Part shown: in pieces, positions 18,049 to 26,610 of the stretch
Position numbering within the stretch: position 1 is the stretch's first letter
How the letters are laid out: every line of letters begins with the position of its first letter
From: Natrialba hulunbeirensis JCM 10989
GTDB taxonomy: Archaea > Halobacteriota > Halobacteria > Halobacteriales > Natrialbaceae
Direction of reading: 5' to 3'
Assembly (NCBI RefSeq): GCF_000337575.1
Contig: NZ_AOIM01000031.1
Coordinates: 426 to 57,224, forward strand
Length of the DNA: 56,799 bases
Notes under the pieces: model-generated
Told to the model about the DNA's origin: nothing
Databases searched by the model: none
The model's input: the letters and a program-made list of their open reading frames with translations, nothing else
Made by a program: the position numbers and the translations under genes

Positions 18049-18645
18049 TCAGCCGAAGACCTCACCGCGACGCTCGTGGATCATCTCCTCGGCAACCTCG
18101 TCCGCAATGGATTCATCAAACTCGCGTTCGAGCAACCACAGCCCGAGATCGATTCCCGACGTAACCCCACCCGCGGTGAGCACGTCGCCGTCGTCGACCA
18201 CTCGCTCGTCCACCACGTTTGCGGCCGTCTCCTCGAGATCGTCCACCGCAGCAGGGTGAGTCGTCGCGGGTCGGCCCTCGAGTAGCCCCGCCTCAGCAAG
18301 AATCATCGCGCCGGTGCAGACGGAGGCAACCGTCGCGCCGTTCGTGTAGCACTCGTCGACTGCGGCCGGCAGGTCGCCCTCGTCGACGACGAGCCGGACG
18401 CCACCCGTCGAGGTCGTCCAGCCGCCGCCGGGGACGAGCAGCAGGTCGGGGTCACCCAGCGTGCCGTCGGGTTCGACCCGCAGGTCGTGACTGGCGGTCA
18501 CGATGTCGGTTTCCTCGAGTGTCACGAGATTTGTGTCGATCGATGCGCCGGCTTGCGCGCCGTTCTCGAGTACCTCGTAGGGACCGATCGCGTCGAGTTC
18601 GTCGAAGCCATCGAAAAGGACGATTTCAGCGGTAATGTCGACCAT
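18049..18645 (-). CDS. DJ-1/PfpI (ThiJ-type) family protein
   Basis: A 198-residue class-I glutamine-amidotransferase-like protein. The nucleophile elbow ASVCTGAMILAEAGLL carries the conserved Cys, the family glutamate is in the FDGFDELDAIGPYEVL segment, and LLVPGGG is the usual strand. Relatives include isonitrile hydratases, glyoxalase-III-like enzymes and the sensor halves of GlxA regulators; here there is no AraC DNA-binding domain. The start at 18645 is chosen because upstream sequence is not family-like. It is divergent from the MazG-like gene, with a 166-base shared spacer. Confidence 0.88.
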   Translation of the reverse strand: MVDITAEIVLFDGFDELDAIGPYEVLENGAQAGASIDTNLVTLEETDIVTASHDLRVEPDGTLGDPDLLLVPGGGWTTSTGGVRLVVDEGDLPAAVDECYTNGATVASVCTGAMILAEAGLLEGRPATTHPAAVDDLEETAANVVDERVVDDGDVLTAGGVTSGIDLGLWLLEREFDESIADEVAEEMIHERRGEVFG

Positions 18646-18811
18646 ATCCGAGTCGTCGCGGGCGCGGGAGAAACGTGTTTTGCCGGACGGTGACGCGTGT
18701 GGGATCGTCCTCGGAACCCTCCCACCCGGTCGCAATCCGCTTACCCGGTCAGGTGTGATAGTCATACCTGCTATCGAGTGTCTTTTCTCCCAACACGATC
18801 TGTACGCAGCT

Positions 18812-19141
18812 ATGGCAGACCAATCAGCCCAGGAACGCGTCGCCGAGTTCATCGCCACTCACGACCTCGAGACGCCGCCCGAGTTCAGACTGCTCGATCT
18901 CACTTCCGAGGTCGGCGAACTCGCGAAGGATGCGAACACGTCGACCGAGTACGGCACCAAGCCGGCCGCACTCGAGTTGTCGTCGGACGAGATTGGCGAC
19001 GTACTGTTCGCGCTGCTTGCGCTTGCAGAGTCGGTCGACGTGGACGCAGACGCGGCACTGGACGAAGCACTCGCGAAGTACGAGGAGAGGCTGGCAGCAG
19101 ACGGTGTGGAGTCGCCTGGGTCGGAAACCGGCGAGGAGTGA
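18812..19141 (+). CDS. MazG-like nucleotide pyrophosphohydrolase
   Basis: A 109-residue all-alpha protein. The metal-binding signature is split as LTSEVGELAKD and SDEIGDVLFALLAL, which are the ExxE and ExxD motifs of MazG/dUTPase-like enzymes that cleave NTPs to NMP and pyrophosphate. It is the short single-domain type. The start at 18812 follows a T-rich promoter box at about 18779-18787. Its role is probably house-cleaning of non-canonical nucleotides, by inference from family. Confidence 0.88.
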   Translation: MADQSAQERVAEFIATHDLETPPEFRLLDLTSEVGELAKDANTSTEYGTKPAALELSSDEIGDVLFALLALAESVDVDADAALDEALAKYEERLAADGVESPGSETGEE

Positions 19142-19258
19142 GGGAGAGCTACAGGTACAGATACAGGTTCAGATCAGATTCAGGACCAGGTGCAGATTTG
19201 GCCGCCGATTCAGCACCGATCACATACTCGCGGACCGAATACAGTCTGTGGGCCGCGC

Positions 19259-19504
19259 TCAGAGGTTGCCCTCACCTGGACTCGGCATCGTGTCCTCTTT
19301 CTGGCCCGCTGTTCCCGATTCACCAGAGGACTCCGAAGTCGGCTGGTCACGGTCGTGTTCGTTCCGACGGAGTGCAACGGCGAGGACGGCTACGGAGAAG
19401 ACGGCTAAGACAACCGACAGTGTTCCGACGCCGTTGACGACCACGAGTCCGAGTGCTGTGAGAAGGCCCACAGTGAAGAGCGCCCCGTGAAGTACCCCGC
19501 GCAC
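19259..19504 (-). CDS. small two-helix membrane protein next to the TnpB element
   Basis: An 81-residue protein with helices at about 5-24 and 28-46, then a charged Ser/Glu-rich cytosolic tail. I do not recognise it. It begins with GTG only 21 bases from the tnpB stop codon, and no in-frame start occurs between them. Insertion of the element may therefore have removed its original promoter or the true 5' end. It may still be expressed by read-through from tnpB, which lies on the same strand. Confidence 0.6.
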   Translation of the reverse strand: MRGVLHGALFTVGLLTALGLVVVNGVGTLSVVLAVFSVAVLAVALRRNEHDRDQPTSESSGESGTAGQKEDTMPSPGEGNL

Positions 19505-19525
19505 GGTGGCGTGGGGCGTCCATGT

Positions 19526-19690
19526 TTAGTCCTGCACTGCTGACGCAACGGACTTTAATTCCTCTCGCGCTCCCATCCCTGGTTGCACCGACGTCCCGTG
19601 TCGGTCAACACCCGAACACAAATCGTGTCCGTGAGAGTCGGGGCCTCCACCAGCCCCCGATGCCGCCCGTCTCACCGTCCGAACGTGTGG
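19526..19690 (-). ncRNA. putative omega RNA overlapping the 3' end of tnpB
   Basis: TnpB proteins use a guide RNA derived from the right end of the element, usually overlapping the end of the gene. Here the last 55 codons encode a Gly/His/Ser-rich tail unlike the protein core, and contain a GGGGC-loop-GCCCC hairpin at 19640-19657. The guide would be read from sequence just beyond the element, about 19500-19520. This is inferred from family behaviour and not shown directly. Confidence 0.3.
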
Positions 19691-20863
19691 AAGGGTTTCG
19701 AGAGACGGCACATTTCCATACTGTTCGTCTAACCAATTCTGCACAACGCATACCGCAGCCTTCCGATCAGCGTGGTCTTGGAACCCACACCGTTTGCATT
19801 TGAATCGCTTCTTCTGTCGATTCGCTCGGTCTGTGTGCTGGCACTCCGTCCGTGGGCATCGCTGACTCGTGTATTCGGGGTCAACCACATCTGAAGGAAC
19901 CCCTTCCCACGCAGCTTTGTACGATACCATCTCTTGGAGAGCTGCGAACGGCAGTGAGTGTAGCCGACGGTTCATTCGCGTTCCGTAGTCGATGGACTCT
20001 CGCATGTCTTTGAGGTCTTCAAAGACGATCACAGGGTCGGTAAATTGCGAGATCCATTCAGCTACTTCCCGCGATACTTTGTGCAAGCGATCGTGAACGT
20101 AGTCGCGTTCTTCAGTCTTCACGACCGTTTCAAACGCAGTCTGCCCGGCTTTCTGCATCCGCTTGCGTTTGGTGAAAAACTCGTGGCGTTGCTCTTTCAC
20201 AGATGGATACTCGAACACCACAGAGTCTTTCACTGCACCGCTCCGACTCATCGCTGCGAGGGCGATGCAGTCCTCGTTCACATCCAAACCAACAATTGTG
20301 TCTGCATTGTGTTTGCTGGCGACTCTGTGAGTTTCGTGTGTGACTGTGACGTGGAGTCGCCACTCGTTGTGCTTGTGTACGACCTCAGCAGTTCCAACCC
20401 GCCACTCTTTGTCGTTGAATGCAGTTTGGAGTCGGTCGAAGTGATCAGGGCTCCCTCGAAGGTCGCCTTTGACGTGGGTGCCTCTTGTGGCAGTGATACG
20501 GAATCGAACAGTCCCATCCTCTTCAGGGAACAGGCGGTAGCCTTCTCCGTGGTTCATCACCATCGGGTACGACTCGTCGATGTATGGGTGGGGTCGCCCC
20601 CACCCATCATCTTTGTTGTCGTGATACGTTTCGATTTCACCGAGTGCCTTATCAACGATGAGTTGGGTGGTGTTGTTGACATGGTCGGCGTTATCCACGA
20701 CGACCGATTTAATCTCGTTCCAATTCCAACCTTGGCGGTCGAGGCGGTTGGTTTCGTTGCGGATGCGGCGGGCCTCAAGACAGCCGGTTTGCAGATCGTC
20801 TCCACTCCCCGTGTGGATGTCTAGTCCAAACGACAGTGATTGGGTGAGTTTGGACGACTGCAC
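19526..20863 (-). CDS. tnpB: TnpB RNA-guided endonuclease (OrfB of IS200/IS605)
   Basis: A 445-residue TnpB, ancestor-type of Cas12. The RuvC acidic residues appear as Asp194 (GLDVNED), Glu282 (VFEDLKD) and Asp366 (DHADRKAA). A zinc ribbon uses Cys336, Cys341, Cys356 and Cys359. The usual Asn after the last Asp (ADxNAA) is Lys367+1 here, a mild deviation. It starts with GTG. All catalytic residues are present, so it could be active as a nuclease that keeps the element in place, although it cannot move without a TnpA supplied elsewhere. The codon use is less G/C-biased than in its neighbours, consistent with transfer. Confidence 0.93.
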   Translation of the reverse strand: MQSSKLTQSLSFGLDIHTGSGDDLQTGCLEARRIRNETNRLDRQGWNWNEIKSVVVDNADHVNNTTQLIVDKALGEIETYHDNKDDGWGRPHPYIDESYPMVMNHGEGYRLFPEEDGTVRFRITATRGTHVKGDLRGSPDHFDRLQTAFNDKEWRVGTAEVVHKHNEWRLHVTVTHETHRVASKHNADTIVGLDVNEDCIALAAMSRSGAVKDSVVFEYPSVKEQRHEFFTKRKRMQKAGQTAFETVVKTEERDYVHDRLHKVSREVAEWISQFTDPVIVFEDLKDMRESIDYGTRMNRRLHSLPFAALQEMVSYKAAWEGVPSDVVDPEYTSQRCPRTECQHTDRANRQKKRFKCKRCGFQDHADRKAAVCVVQNWLDEQYGNVPSLETLPHVRTVRRAASGAGGGPDSHGHDLCSGVDRHGTSVQPGMGAREELKSVASAVQD

Positions 20864-21143
20864 TGGATTCTAGTATGGTTTGAAACTTGTTAAAAGTTCG
20901 TGTTGTGACGCGCTTCACCCACGGCACGGTGGCCCGTGGTACTCGCGCTGCTATTCTTTATAGATGTTCAGTCGGGGAACGGCTGCGTTTGAACCTCCCA
21001 TAACGCACCATTTGTAGGAGATCTGTATAATTCTTGTTCGTCACACGCCAAATTCACCGATTATTTCGGCGATAACTCGAGAAGCCAACGTCTGCAGAAG
21101 AAAATGACCGATCCACAGGGAGTGATCGGGCTCTGCACCAAGA
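20864..21143. other. spacer with the left end of the TnpB element
   Basis: It contains the hairpin at 20919-20939 (CCACGG/CCGTGG) and an A/T-rich region at about 20950-21050. I see no gene. The sequence past about 20960 presumably predates the insertion. Confidence 0.45.
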
Positions 21144-22331
21144 CTACGGCGCAACGATTGCGTCCGTCTCGAGTACCGTCGCCGCTGCCGCCTGCACGTC
21201 GGCGAGCACTGGCTCCGGCGCGTAGACGCCGAGTCGCCAGGTTTCGCGGGCGCAGGCGTCGAGGCCGGCGACGAGCGAGGAGCGCTCCTCGAGTCGGCGG
21301 AGGTCGCCGTCGACGACGATTTTGGCGCGCGATTCGGGAGAACTCGGTTCCGATGGACTGTCGAGGATGACTGCAGCCGGGTCGACGTCTGCGACTTCGG
21401 CAATCTCTCGCTCGAGGCTGCGCGTGTGGTCGTACTCGAGTCCGACGAACTCGTCCGTCACGTCGCCGCGGCGCGCCCAGATCGCGCGCTTGTAGAGCGT
21501 TCGTTCACGAAGCCGGCGTTCCAGGTCGGCCGTCGGCTCGTGTTCGGCAAGCAACGAGAGCAGTTCTGAGTCGGTGAGGCGGGCGAACCTCTCAGGGGAA
21601 ATGACCTCGTCGCGCAGCACGCGCTCGCTCGCGCGGTCGAGCATCGCGCCCGCGATACGGGAGACGTGGTGGCCGTAGACGGTCGCGTTCATCAACGTCC
21701 GGGCGATCAGCGCGCTTTCGGCGGTCGCGACGTTGCCCGCCTCGAGTGCGAGTTCGCCGTCGACCGTCCGGAGCGCGTAGAGCAGCCGCGAGTGGTCGAT
21801 CGTGCCGTAGGGAACGCCCGTATGGTGGGCGTCCCGCACGAGGTAGTCCATCCGGTCGACATCAAGCGATCCGGAGACGAGTTCGCCGAGGGGGCCACGG
21901 CCGTCGACGGTGGCCGCGACGGCTTCGGGGTCGAGCCCCTGCTCCTCGAGGACGTCGCCGACTTCGCTGTCGGTGAGCAACCACTCGATCTCGTCGTGGT
22001 GGCGGCCGACGTGGCGTTCGATCGCGGCCTCGGTCTGGTGGCCGAAGGGGCCGTGGCCAACGTCGTGGACGAGCGCGGCGGCCCGGAGACGGTCCGCAAG
22101 CTGGTCATCGAGCTCGAGTTGGTCGACGGCACGGGATGCAAGGTGGTAGACGCCGAGGCTGTGCTCGAAGCGGGTGTGGTTCGCGGAAGGATAGACGAGC
22201 TGGACGGTGCTCAGTTGCCGAACGTAGCGCAGGCGCTGCATGGGCGCGGTGTCGAGCAGCGCCTCCGCGGTGGGACAGAGTTCGATATAGTCGTGAACGC
22301 TGTCCTTGATCGTCGTCGCCGTCGTGGTCAT
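21144..22331 (-). CDS. HD-domain phosphohydrolase (SAMHD1/dGTPase-like)
   Basis: A 395-residue metal-dependent phosphohydrolase. The HD signature is spread as HTRFEHSLGV, VHDVGHGPFGH and DVDRMDYLVRD, which matches the H...HD...D metal site of the dGTP triphosphohydrolase/SAMHD1 family. The N-terminus (IKDSVHDYIEL...MQRLRYVRQL) is also typical. The C-terminal third has low conservation. Relatives hydrolyse deoxynucleoside triphosphates; whether this archaeal member does so is untested here. A TATA-like TATCTAAGG at about 22357-22364 fits a leaderless start. Confidence 0.9.
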   Translation of the reverse strand: MTTTATTIKDSVHDYIELCPTAEALLDTAPMQRLRYVRQLSTVQLVYPSANHTRFEHSLGVYHLASRAVDQLELDDQLADRLRAAALVHDVGHGPFGHQTEAAIERHVGRHHDEIEWLLTDSEVGDVLEEQGLDPEAVAATVDGRGPLGELVSGSLDVDRMDYLVRDAHHTGVPYGTIDHSRLLYALRTVDGELALEAGNVATAESALIARTLMNATVYGHHVSRIAGAMLDRASERVLRDEVISPERFARLTDSELLSLLAEHEPTADLERRLRERTLYKRAIWARRGDVTDEFVGLEYDHTRSLEREIAEVADVDPAAVILDSPSEPSSPESRAKIVVDGDLRRLEERSSLVAGLDACARETWRLGVYAPEPVLADVQAAAATVLETDAIVAP

Positions 22332-22441
22332 ACCCCTACTCTGCAGCAGTGGTCCTTAGATACGATGATCCCACGTTCGTGTGGGGTATGTGAGAGTACG
22401 CCAGGAGAGGAACCGCTCGTGCGCCGTCAGGACACAGGCCC

Positions 22442-22942
22442 TCACAGCACGTGCTCGTCGATCTGTCGATAGGTCTCCTCGAGTGTCCCCGAGTTGTCGA
22501 CGACGACGTGGTCGCGCTCGATCGGGTCGAACGTCTCGCGCAACTGGAGGTGTTGTTCGAACTGCGCGTCGCTAATCGTGTCCGTGCGTTCCTCGATGCG
22601 CTGCTCGACGACATCGAGGTCGCAATCGACGTAGACGAACTCGTAGTCGACGCTGAGCACCTCGGCCATCGACGCGGCCTGCTCACGGTACGGCCGGGAC
22701 TGGAACGTCGCGTCGAGGACGACGTTCGAGCCGGACTCGAGTGCAGACCGGGCGCGCTCGAGCAGGGCGTCGTACGTCGCGTCGGTCTCGTCAGGCGTGT
22801 AGGAGGGGTCAGGAAAGAGCTGTTTGCGCACCTGGTCGGTTCGGTAGCGTTCCGCGTCGATCTGGTCGGCCGTATAGCCTGAGGCGGCCGATTTGCCGAC
22901 GCCAGGGAGTCCGCAGTAGACGATCAGCGTTGCGCGATGCAC
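22442..22942 (-). CDS. P-loop kinase-like ATPase
   Basis: A 166-residue small P-loop protein. The Walker A motif is GLPGVGKS at about residues 11-18. A DxD-like VYVDCD and an arginine-rich lid (QRIEERTD) follow, as in AAA_33/zeta-toxin-like and nucleotide or tRNA kinases. It could phosphorylate a small molecule, nucleotide or sugar. It lies 110 bases downstream of the HD phosphohydrolase's start on the same strand and ahead of it in transcription order. A box around 22963-22973 may be its promoter. Confidence 0.8.
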   Translation of the reverse strand: MHRATLIVYCGLPGVGKSAASGYTADQIDAERYRTDQVRKQLFPDPSYTPDETDATYDALLERARSALESGSNVVLDATFQSRPYREQAASMAEVLSVDYEFVYVDCDLDVVEQRIEERTDTISDAQFEQHLQLRETFDPIERDHVVVDNSGTLEETYRQIDEHVL

Positions 22943-22990
22943 GGGTGGGCATGGGTGAGAGTGCTACTAAACCGAACCGATTCGAAGGCG

Positions 22991-23147
22991 GTGATTGCTG
23001 GCCGTGTCACCGGGGCAGTGACTGCTAGCCGTGTCGCTGGGGGCAGTGTGCTGAGAGGCGGTACGGAACAAGACAGTGTGACGCGTCGCGTACAGCACTG
23101 TCACAGTGCAGTACAGTACGGAGTGCAGACAGCGCACAGTGCAGTAC
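22991..23147. repeat. two families of short direct repeats in the kinase/phnE spacer
   Basis: A unit of 27-28 bases (GTGAYTGCTRGCCGTGTC then a G-rich end) occurs at 22991-23017 and 23018-23045, with the start of a third unit at 23046. Farther on, the 13-mer CACAGTGCAGTAC occurs at 23102-23114 and 23135-23147, within a CAGTAC/GTGCAG-rich tract. No gene lies in 22943-23205. The tract resembles the one after lpdA at 2719-2795. Confidence 0.6.
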
Positions 23148-23205
23148 AACCACGTCGTCACAACGGCCAAAACCACCGACAGCGCAGAAAAGAGAGGGGA
23201 CGCGA

Positions 23206-24402
23206 TTACCGGAGCAGCGAATCGGCCATCCGGTTCGGGAACCCGGTGATGAGCTCTCGAATGCTCTGTTTCTCCTGGTCGGAGCGCAGTCGTGCACGCA
23301 GCCGCTGGCTGAAGAGCTCGACGACGAAGACGAGCACGAAGATGACGAACAGCGTCGCCATCATGTTCCCGAACATGAGTCGGCTCTCCTGGGTTGCAAC
23401 GACCGCACCGAGCCCGCCAGCGCCGATGACACCGACAGTCACGGCGGACCGGACGTTGATCTCGAGGATGTAAAGCGTCCAGGCGATGAACGACGTTCGC
23501 ACCTGGCTCAACATCCCGAAGAACACGACCTGTGGCTTGCTCGCACCCGTCGTTCGCATCGCCTCGATCGGCCCTTGCTCGAGTTCCTCGAGTTCCTCGA
23601 CGAACAGGCGACCGAGGTTCCCGATGGTGTTGAGCGCAATCGCGAGCGTCGCTGCGGCCGCACCGAGTCCGACCAGGGCGACGAAGATGAGTGCCCAGAC
23701 GATGGCCGGGATCGAGCGGATGAACGACATGACGGCGCGGAAGATCAGGTTGATCGGGAACGGCGTGACGCGTTCGGAGGCGAGCACGCTGAAGAGCAGT
23801 GCGAGCGGGAATCCGAGGATCGTTCCGACGACACCCATCGCGAGCGTCGTCCCGGCCTCTCCGAAGACGGTGAACATGCCGAGCTCCTCGAAGAAGAACG
23901 CGTAGTAGTCACCGAGATACGGCGGGAACTGGAAGATCAGTCGCCCAACCTCGGGATCGTAAATGAGCTCGTTGCTCATGATGAACTCCCAGTAGGAGCC
24001 GATGTCGAGGAACGGAATGCCCGCATCGAGACCCGGAATCTCGTTGGTCGTGACGGGGAAGTAATCCCCCATTCGATCGGCGAAGTGACTCCAAGTGAAC
24101 CGTGTTCGATCACTGAAGAATTCGGTCGCGACGAGCCCCTGGATTGTGACGAACGCGATCGACGCCGTGAGCACGACCCAGCCGATCGCCCGCTGCCGGC
24201 GCGTTTTCCGAATGTTTTCGAACTGTTCGTTTACACCCGCACTCGCCGATTCGAGTGGTTTCGATTCGTCGACGCCACCGTCCGGGTGCGGTTCGGGTTC
24301 AGTGTCGGGTTTTGGAGTGGGGTCAGTCTTTGGCTCCGTCTCCGACTCCGATCCTGGCCCCGACTCCGACTCCGACCGGTTCGTATCCTGCGAATCAGTC
24401 AC
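23206..24402 (-). CDS. phnE: PhnE-type ABC transporter permease
   Basis: A 398-residue permease of the phosphonate/phosphite/phosphate PhnE family. An acidic Ser/Pro/Glu-rich cytosolic extension of about 55 residues precedes the first helix. The transport domain has about six further helices, and the EAA-like loop that docks with the ATPase is seen as GPIEAMRTTGASKPQVVFFGML. It begins at the ATGA overlap with phnC, so the two are co-translated. Only one permease is present, which fits the homodimeric PhnE arrangement. A C-terminal helix run and basic tail end the protein. Confidence 0.92.
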   Translation of the reverse strand: MTDSQDTNRSESESGPGSESETEPKTDPTPKPDTEPEPHPDGGVDESKPLESASAGVNEQFENIRKTRRQRAIGWVVLTASIAFVTIQGLVATEFFSDRTRFTWSHFADRMGDYFPVTTNEIPGLDAGIPFLDIGSYWEFIMSNELIYDPEVGRLIFQFPPYLGDYYAFFFEELGMFTVFGEAGTTLAMGVVGTILGFPLALLFSVLASERVTPFPINLIFRAVMSFIRSIPAIVWALIFVALVGLGAAAATLAIALNTIGNLGRLFVEELEELEQGPIEAMRTTGASKPQVVFFGMLSQVRTSFIAWTLYILEINVRSAVTVGVIGAGGLGAVVATQESRLMFGNMMATLFVIFVLVFVVELFSQRLRARLRSDQEKQSIRELITGFPNRMADSLLR

Positions 24403-25208
24403 AGTGTCGCCCCCCGATTCGGGCTCGTCTGATTATCTGTCGATCCCCTGTTCGATTCGTTCTCCCCATGTGAAACAAACATTCCTTCAGTGTCGATATC
24501 GCCGTAGATCTCGTCAATGACGTCGAGAGTGAGGTCCTCACGATAGCCGTCGAAGACCTTCTCACCGTCGTGCAAGCCGATGAATCGCTGGCCGTACTTG
24601 CGAGCGATGTTGACCTGATGAAGACTGATAAACGTCGTCAGATCGCGTTCGTCCGCCGCGCGATTCAGGTACCCCATCACGTCCTGTGCACTGCCCGGGT
24701 CGAGACTCGCGACCGGTTCGTCAGCCAGTAACACTTCAGGTTCCTGTGTGAGTGCACGTGCGATACCGACGCGCTGTTGCTGTCCACCGCTCATCCGGCG
24801 AGACTTCTGTTCTGCCTCCTCGAGTAACCCAACCGTATCGAGTGCCTCGAGTGCCTGCTGTTTCTCGTCGTTGTCTTGCAACTGGAGGACGCTCTCGAGG
24901 AAGCTGCTCCGATTGATACCGCCGGAGAGTGCGTTCGAGTAGGCAGACATGTCGCCGATAATATTGTGCTGCTGGAAGATCATCGCGACCTCCGGCTTCG
25001 TACTCGTCATCGGTTCGCCGTCGATCAGCACCTGGCCGGCGGTTGGTTCCGTGAGTGCGGACATACATCGGAGAAGCGTGGATTTCCCCGATCCGGAGAC
25101 CCCGAGGATGATGACGAACTCACCTGCCGGAACCTCGAACGAGATATTATCGAGTGCGACAGTATCGCCGTATGTTTTTCTCAGATTGTCGACGACAATT
25201 TTGCTCAT
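24399..25208 (-). CDS. phnC: PhnC-type ABC transporter ATPase
   Basis: A 269-residue ABC ATPase. Walker A is GVSGSGKST, the Q-loop is FQQHNI, the signature is MSGGQQQR, Walker B is VLLADEP followed by the D-loop SLDP, and the switch His is in ISLHQ. The match to PhnC includes the LHQVNIARKYGQRFIGL segment. About 35 extra residues at the C-terminus look disordered. It follows phnD by 40 bases and overlaps phnE by four. It powers uptake of the PhnD ligand. Confidence 0.93.
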   Translation of the reverse strand: MSKIVVDNLRKTYGDTVALDNISFEVPAGEFVIILGVSGSGKSTLLRCMSALTEPTAGQVLIDGEPMTSTKPEVAMIFQQHNIIGDMSAYSNALSGGINRSSFLESVLQLQDNDEKQQALEALDTVGLLEEAEQKSRRMSGGQQQRVGIARALTQEPEVLLADEPVASLDPGSAQDVMGYLNRAADERDLTTFISLHQVNIARKYGQRFIGLHDGEKVFDGYREDLTLDVIDEIYGDIDTEGMFVSHGENESNRGSTDNQTSPNRGATL

Positions 25209-25248
25209 CGGTTGGTTACCCTTGGTTTGAAGTCGCGTTGTTTGAGGC

Positions 25249-26403
25249 TTACTCTATGTCGTCGAACGCAATGCCGAGGTCCTCGGCGAAGTCACGAACC
25301 GGCTCGTAGGCGTCGTGGTCGGCTTCGACGACACCGCTGAACCACAGCGTGTGGTCGTCGAAATCCTGCCAGTCTGCTTCCTGGTCCTCGTCCAGGTCGT
25401 AGTCGTCGGTGTCGAGCGTCCCCTCGTTGTACTCCTCGAGCATCTCGTCGGGCAGATCGAGACCGAGTTCGTCAGCCAGGTCGAAGGCGTCGTGCTGGAG
25501 CTCTTCGGCCTCGACGTTCTGCATGAACTCCTCGATGTCGTATCGGAGGTCGTCCTGCCAGCCAGCGTTGACGACGATCGGTGCGCGCGGGATCGCCGGC
25601 GAAACATCCAGCAGTCGCAGTTCGGGATCTCGCGTGCCGGCGATATCGACTTCCGGGGAAATCTCGTAGAGGTCCGGATACTCGTCCTCGATCTGTTCGA
25701 CCGGAACGTGTGGAACGGACGCGAACTCACCGGCACCGGCCGCTGCGATGGTGTCGTCGTTGATGAGTTCCTCGACGGCGAGGTCGTGCGAGACGCCGCT
25801 GCGCCACTCGAAGTCCTCGGCACCGCCGCCTTCGGCGACGTTTCCGATGTCGAGACCGGCTTCCTGAAGCATCCACAGCGGAGCCATACCACCCGAAACC
25901 GAGCCGACGTCAGCCATCGCGACTGCCTCTCCCTCGAGGTCCGACACCTCGGTGATCCCGCTGTCTGCCGTCGTCACGAGCGTCCCGAAGTAACGTTCGG
26001 CACCGAAGGCCTCCCGCATCCCGACGACATCGATTTCCTCGGGACCGAGCTGTGGCACTGCACCCGGGGACGTGTCAGCGAGAATCATGTCACCCTCACC
26101 TGCACGTTCGAGTTCCACCATCGTTCCGGAGTAACTCTGCGTTGGCAGTCCATCGATCTCGACATCGAACTCGTCTTCGATCAGCTCGAACAGCGGCTGA
26201 TACTGGACTTCGATGTCGATGGTATCCTCTGCTGGGTTCATTACCCAGGTGATGGTCTCTGTCTCACCGCCAGTAGAACCACCCTCTCCGTTCTCATCAT
26301 CACTTCTCCCCAGACACCCCGCCAGCGCGAGTGTCCCTACTGCACCAGTTGTAGTCAGGAAACGACGCCGTGAGTTGGTCGACATGCCGCTATCTTGGGA
26401 CAT
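25249..26403 (-). CDS. phnD: PhnD-type substrate-binding lipoprotein
   Basis: A 384-residue extracellular solute-binding protein. The Tat signal (SRRRFLTTTG) and lipobox (LAGC) are near residues 11-30, so the mature protein is lipid-anchored. The body follows the PhnD fold: WVMNPAEDT, the loop around LADTSPG and the SVSGGMAPLW segment that lines the ligand site. PhnD relatives bind phosphonates, phosphite or phosphate; the specificity of this one is not deducible. No C-P lyase, phosphonatase or phosphite dehydrogenase gene is adjacent. It is the first gene of the phnDCE operon. Confidence 0.92.
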   Translation of the reverse strand: MSQDSGMSTNSRRRFLTTTGAVGTLALAGCLGRSDDENGEGGSTGGETETITWVMNPAEDTIDIEVQYQPLFELIEDEFDVEIDGLPTQSYSGTMVELERAGEGDMILADTSPGAVPQLGPEEIDVVGMREAFGAERYFGTLVTTADSGITEVSDLEGEAVAMADVGSVSGGMAPLWMLQEAGLDIGNVAEGGGAEDFEWRSGVSHDLAVEELINDDTIAAAGAGEFASVPHVPVEQIEDEYPDLYEISPEVDIAGTRDPELRLLDVSPAIPRAPIVVNAGWQDDLRYDIEEFMQNVEAEELQHDAFDLADELGLDLPDEMLEEYNEGTLDTDDYDLDEDQEADWQDFDDHTLWFSGVVEADHDAYEPVRDFAEDLGIAFDDIE

Positions 26404-26429
26404 CTGCCAGTTGATAACTAGAGCACCAT

Positions 26430-26455
26430 CAAATAATTTCTGATTATAGTATATG
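26430..26455 (-). promoter_or_regulatory. promoter region of the phn operon
   Basis: Two A/T-rich boxes occur on the minus strand, ATACTATAATC at 26443-26453 and AAATTATTTG at 26431-26440. The second is at the spacing expected for a leaderless phnD transcript and the first for a short leader. The rest of 26456-26610 has no gene. Confidence 0.45.
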
Positions 26456-26610
26456 GCACATCACCCCTGTGAACGTTTGTCTCTCTACCGTTCCGGACCG
26501 CGACCCAGCTCCCCGCCGTCATCCGTAACCCAGTGACGGCAGCCCGATATATCAATCAGCCAACCCACTGGTTGTAGCCGATGGTATCGGATTGTAGTTG
26601 CATTCGACAC

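Larger units (their letters stand above)
19520..20960 (-). mobile_element. IS1341-type (IS200/IS605 group) element carrying only tnpB
   Basis: A single tnpB gene without a tnpA transposase. The left end should lie past 20864, where CCACGG and CCGTGG form a hairpin at 20919-20939. The right end should lie just past the tnpB stop near 19526. Exact ends are not resolved because I could not align copies. Spacers on both sides are otherwise empty. Confidence 0.6.
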
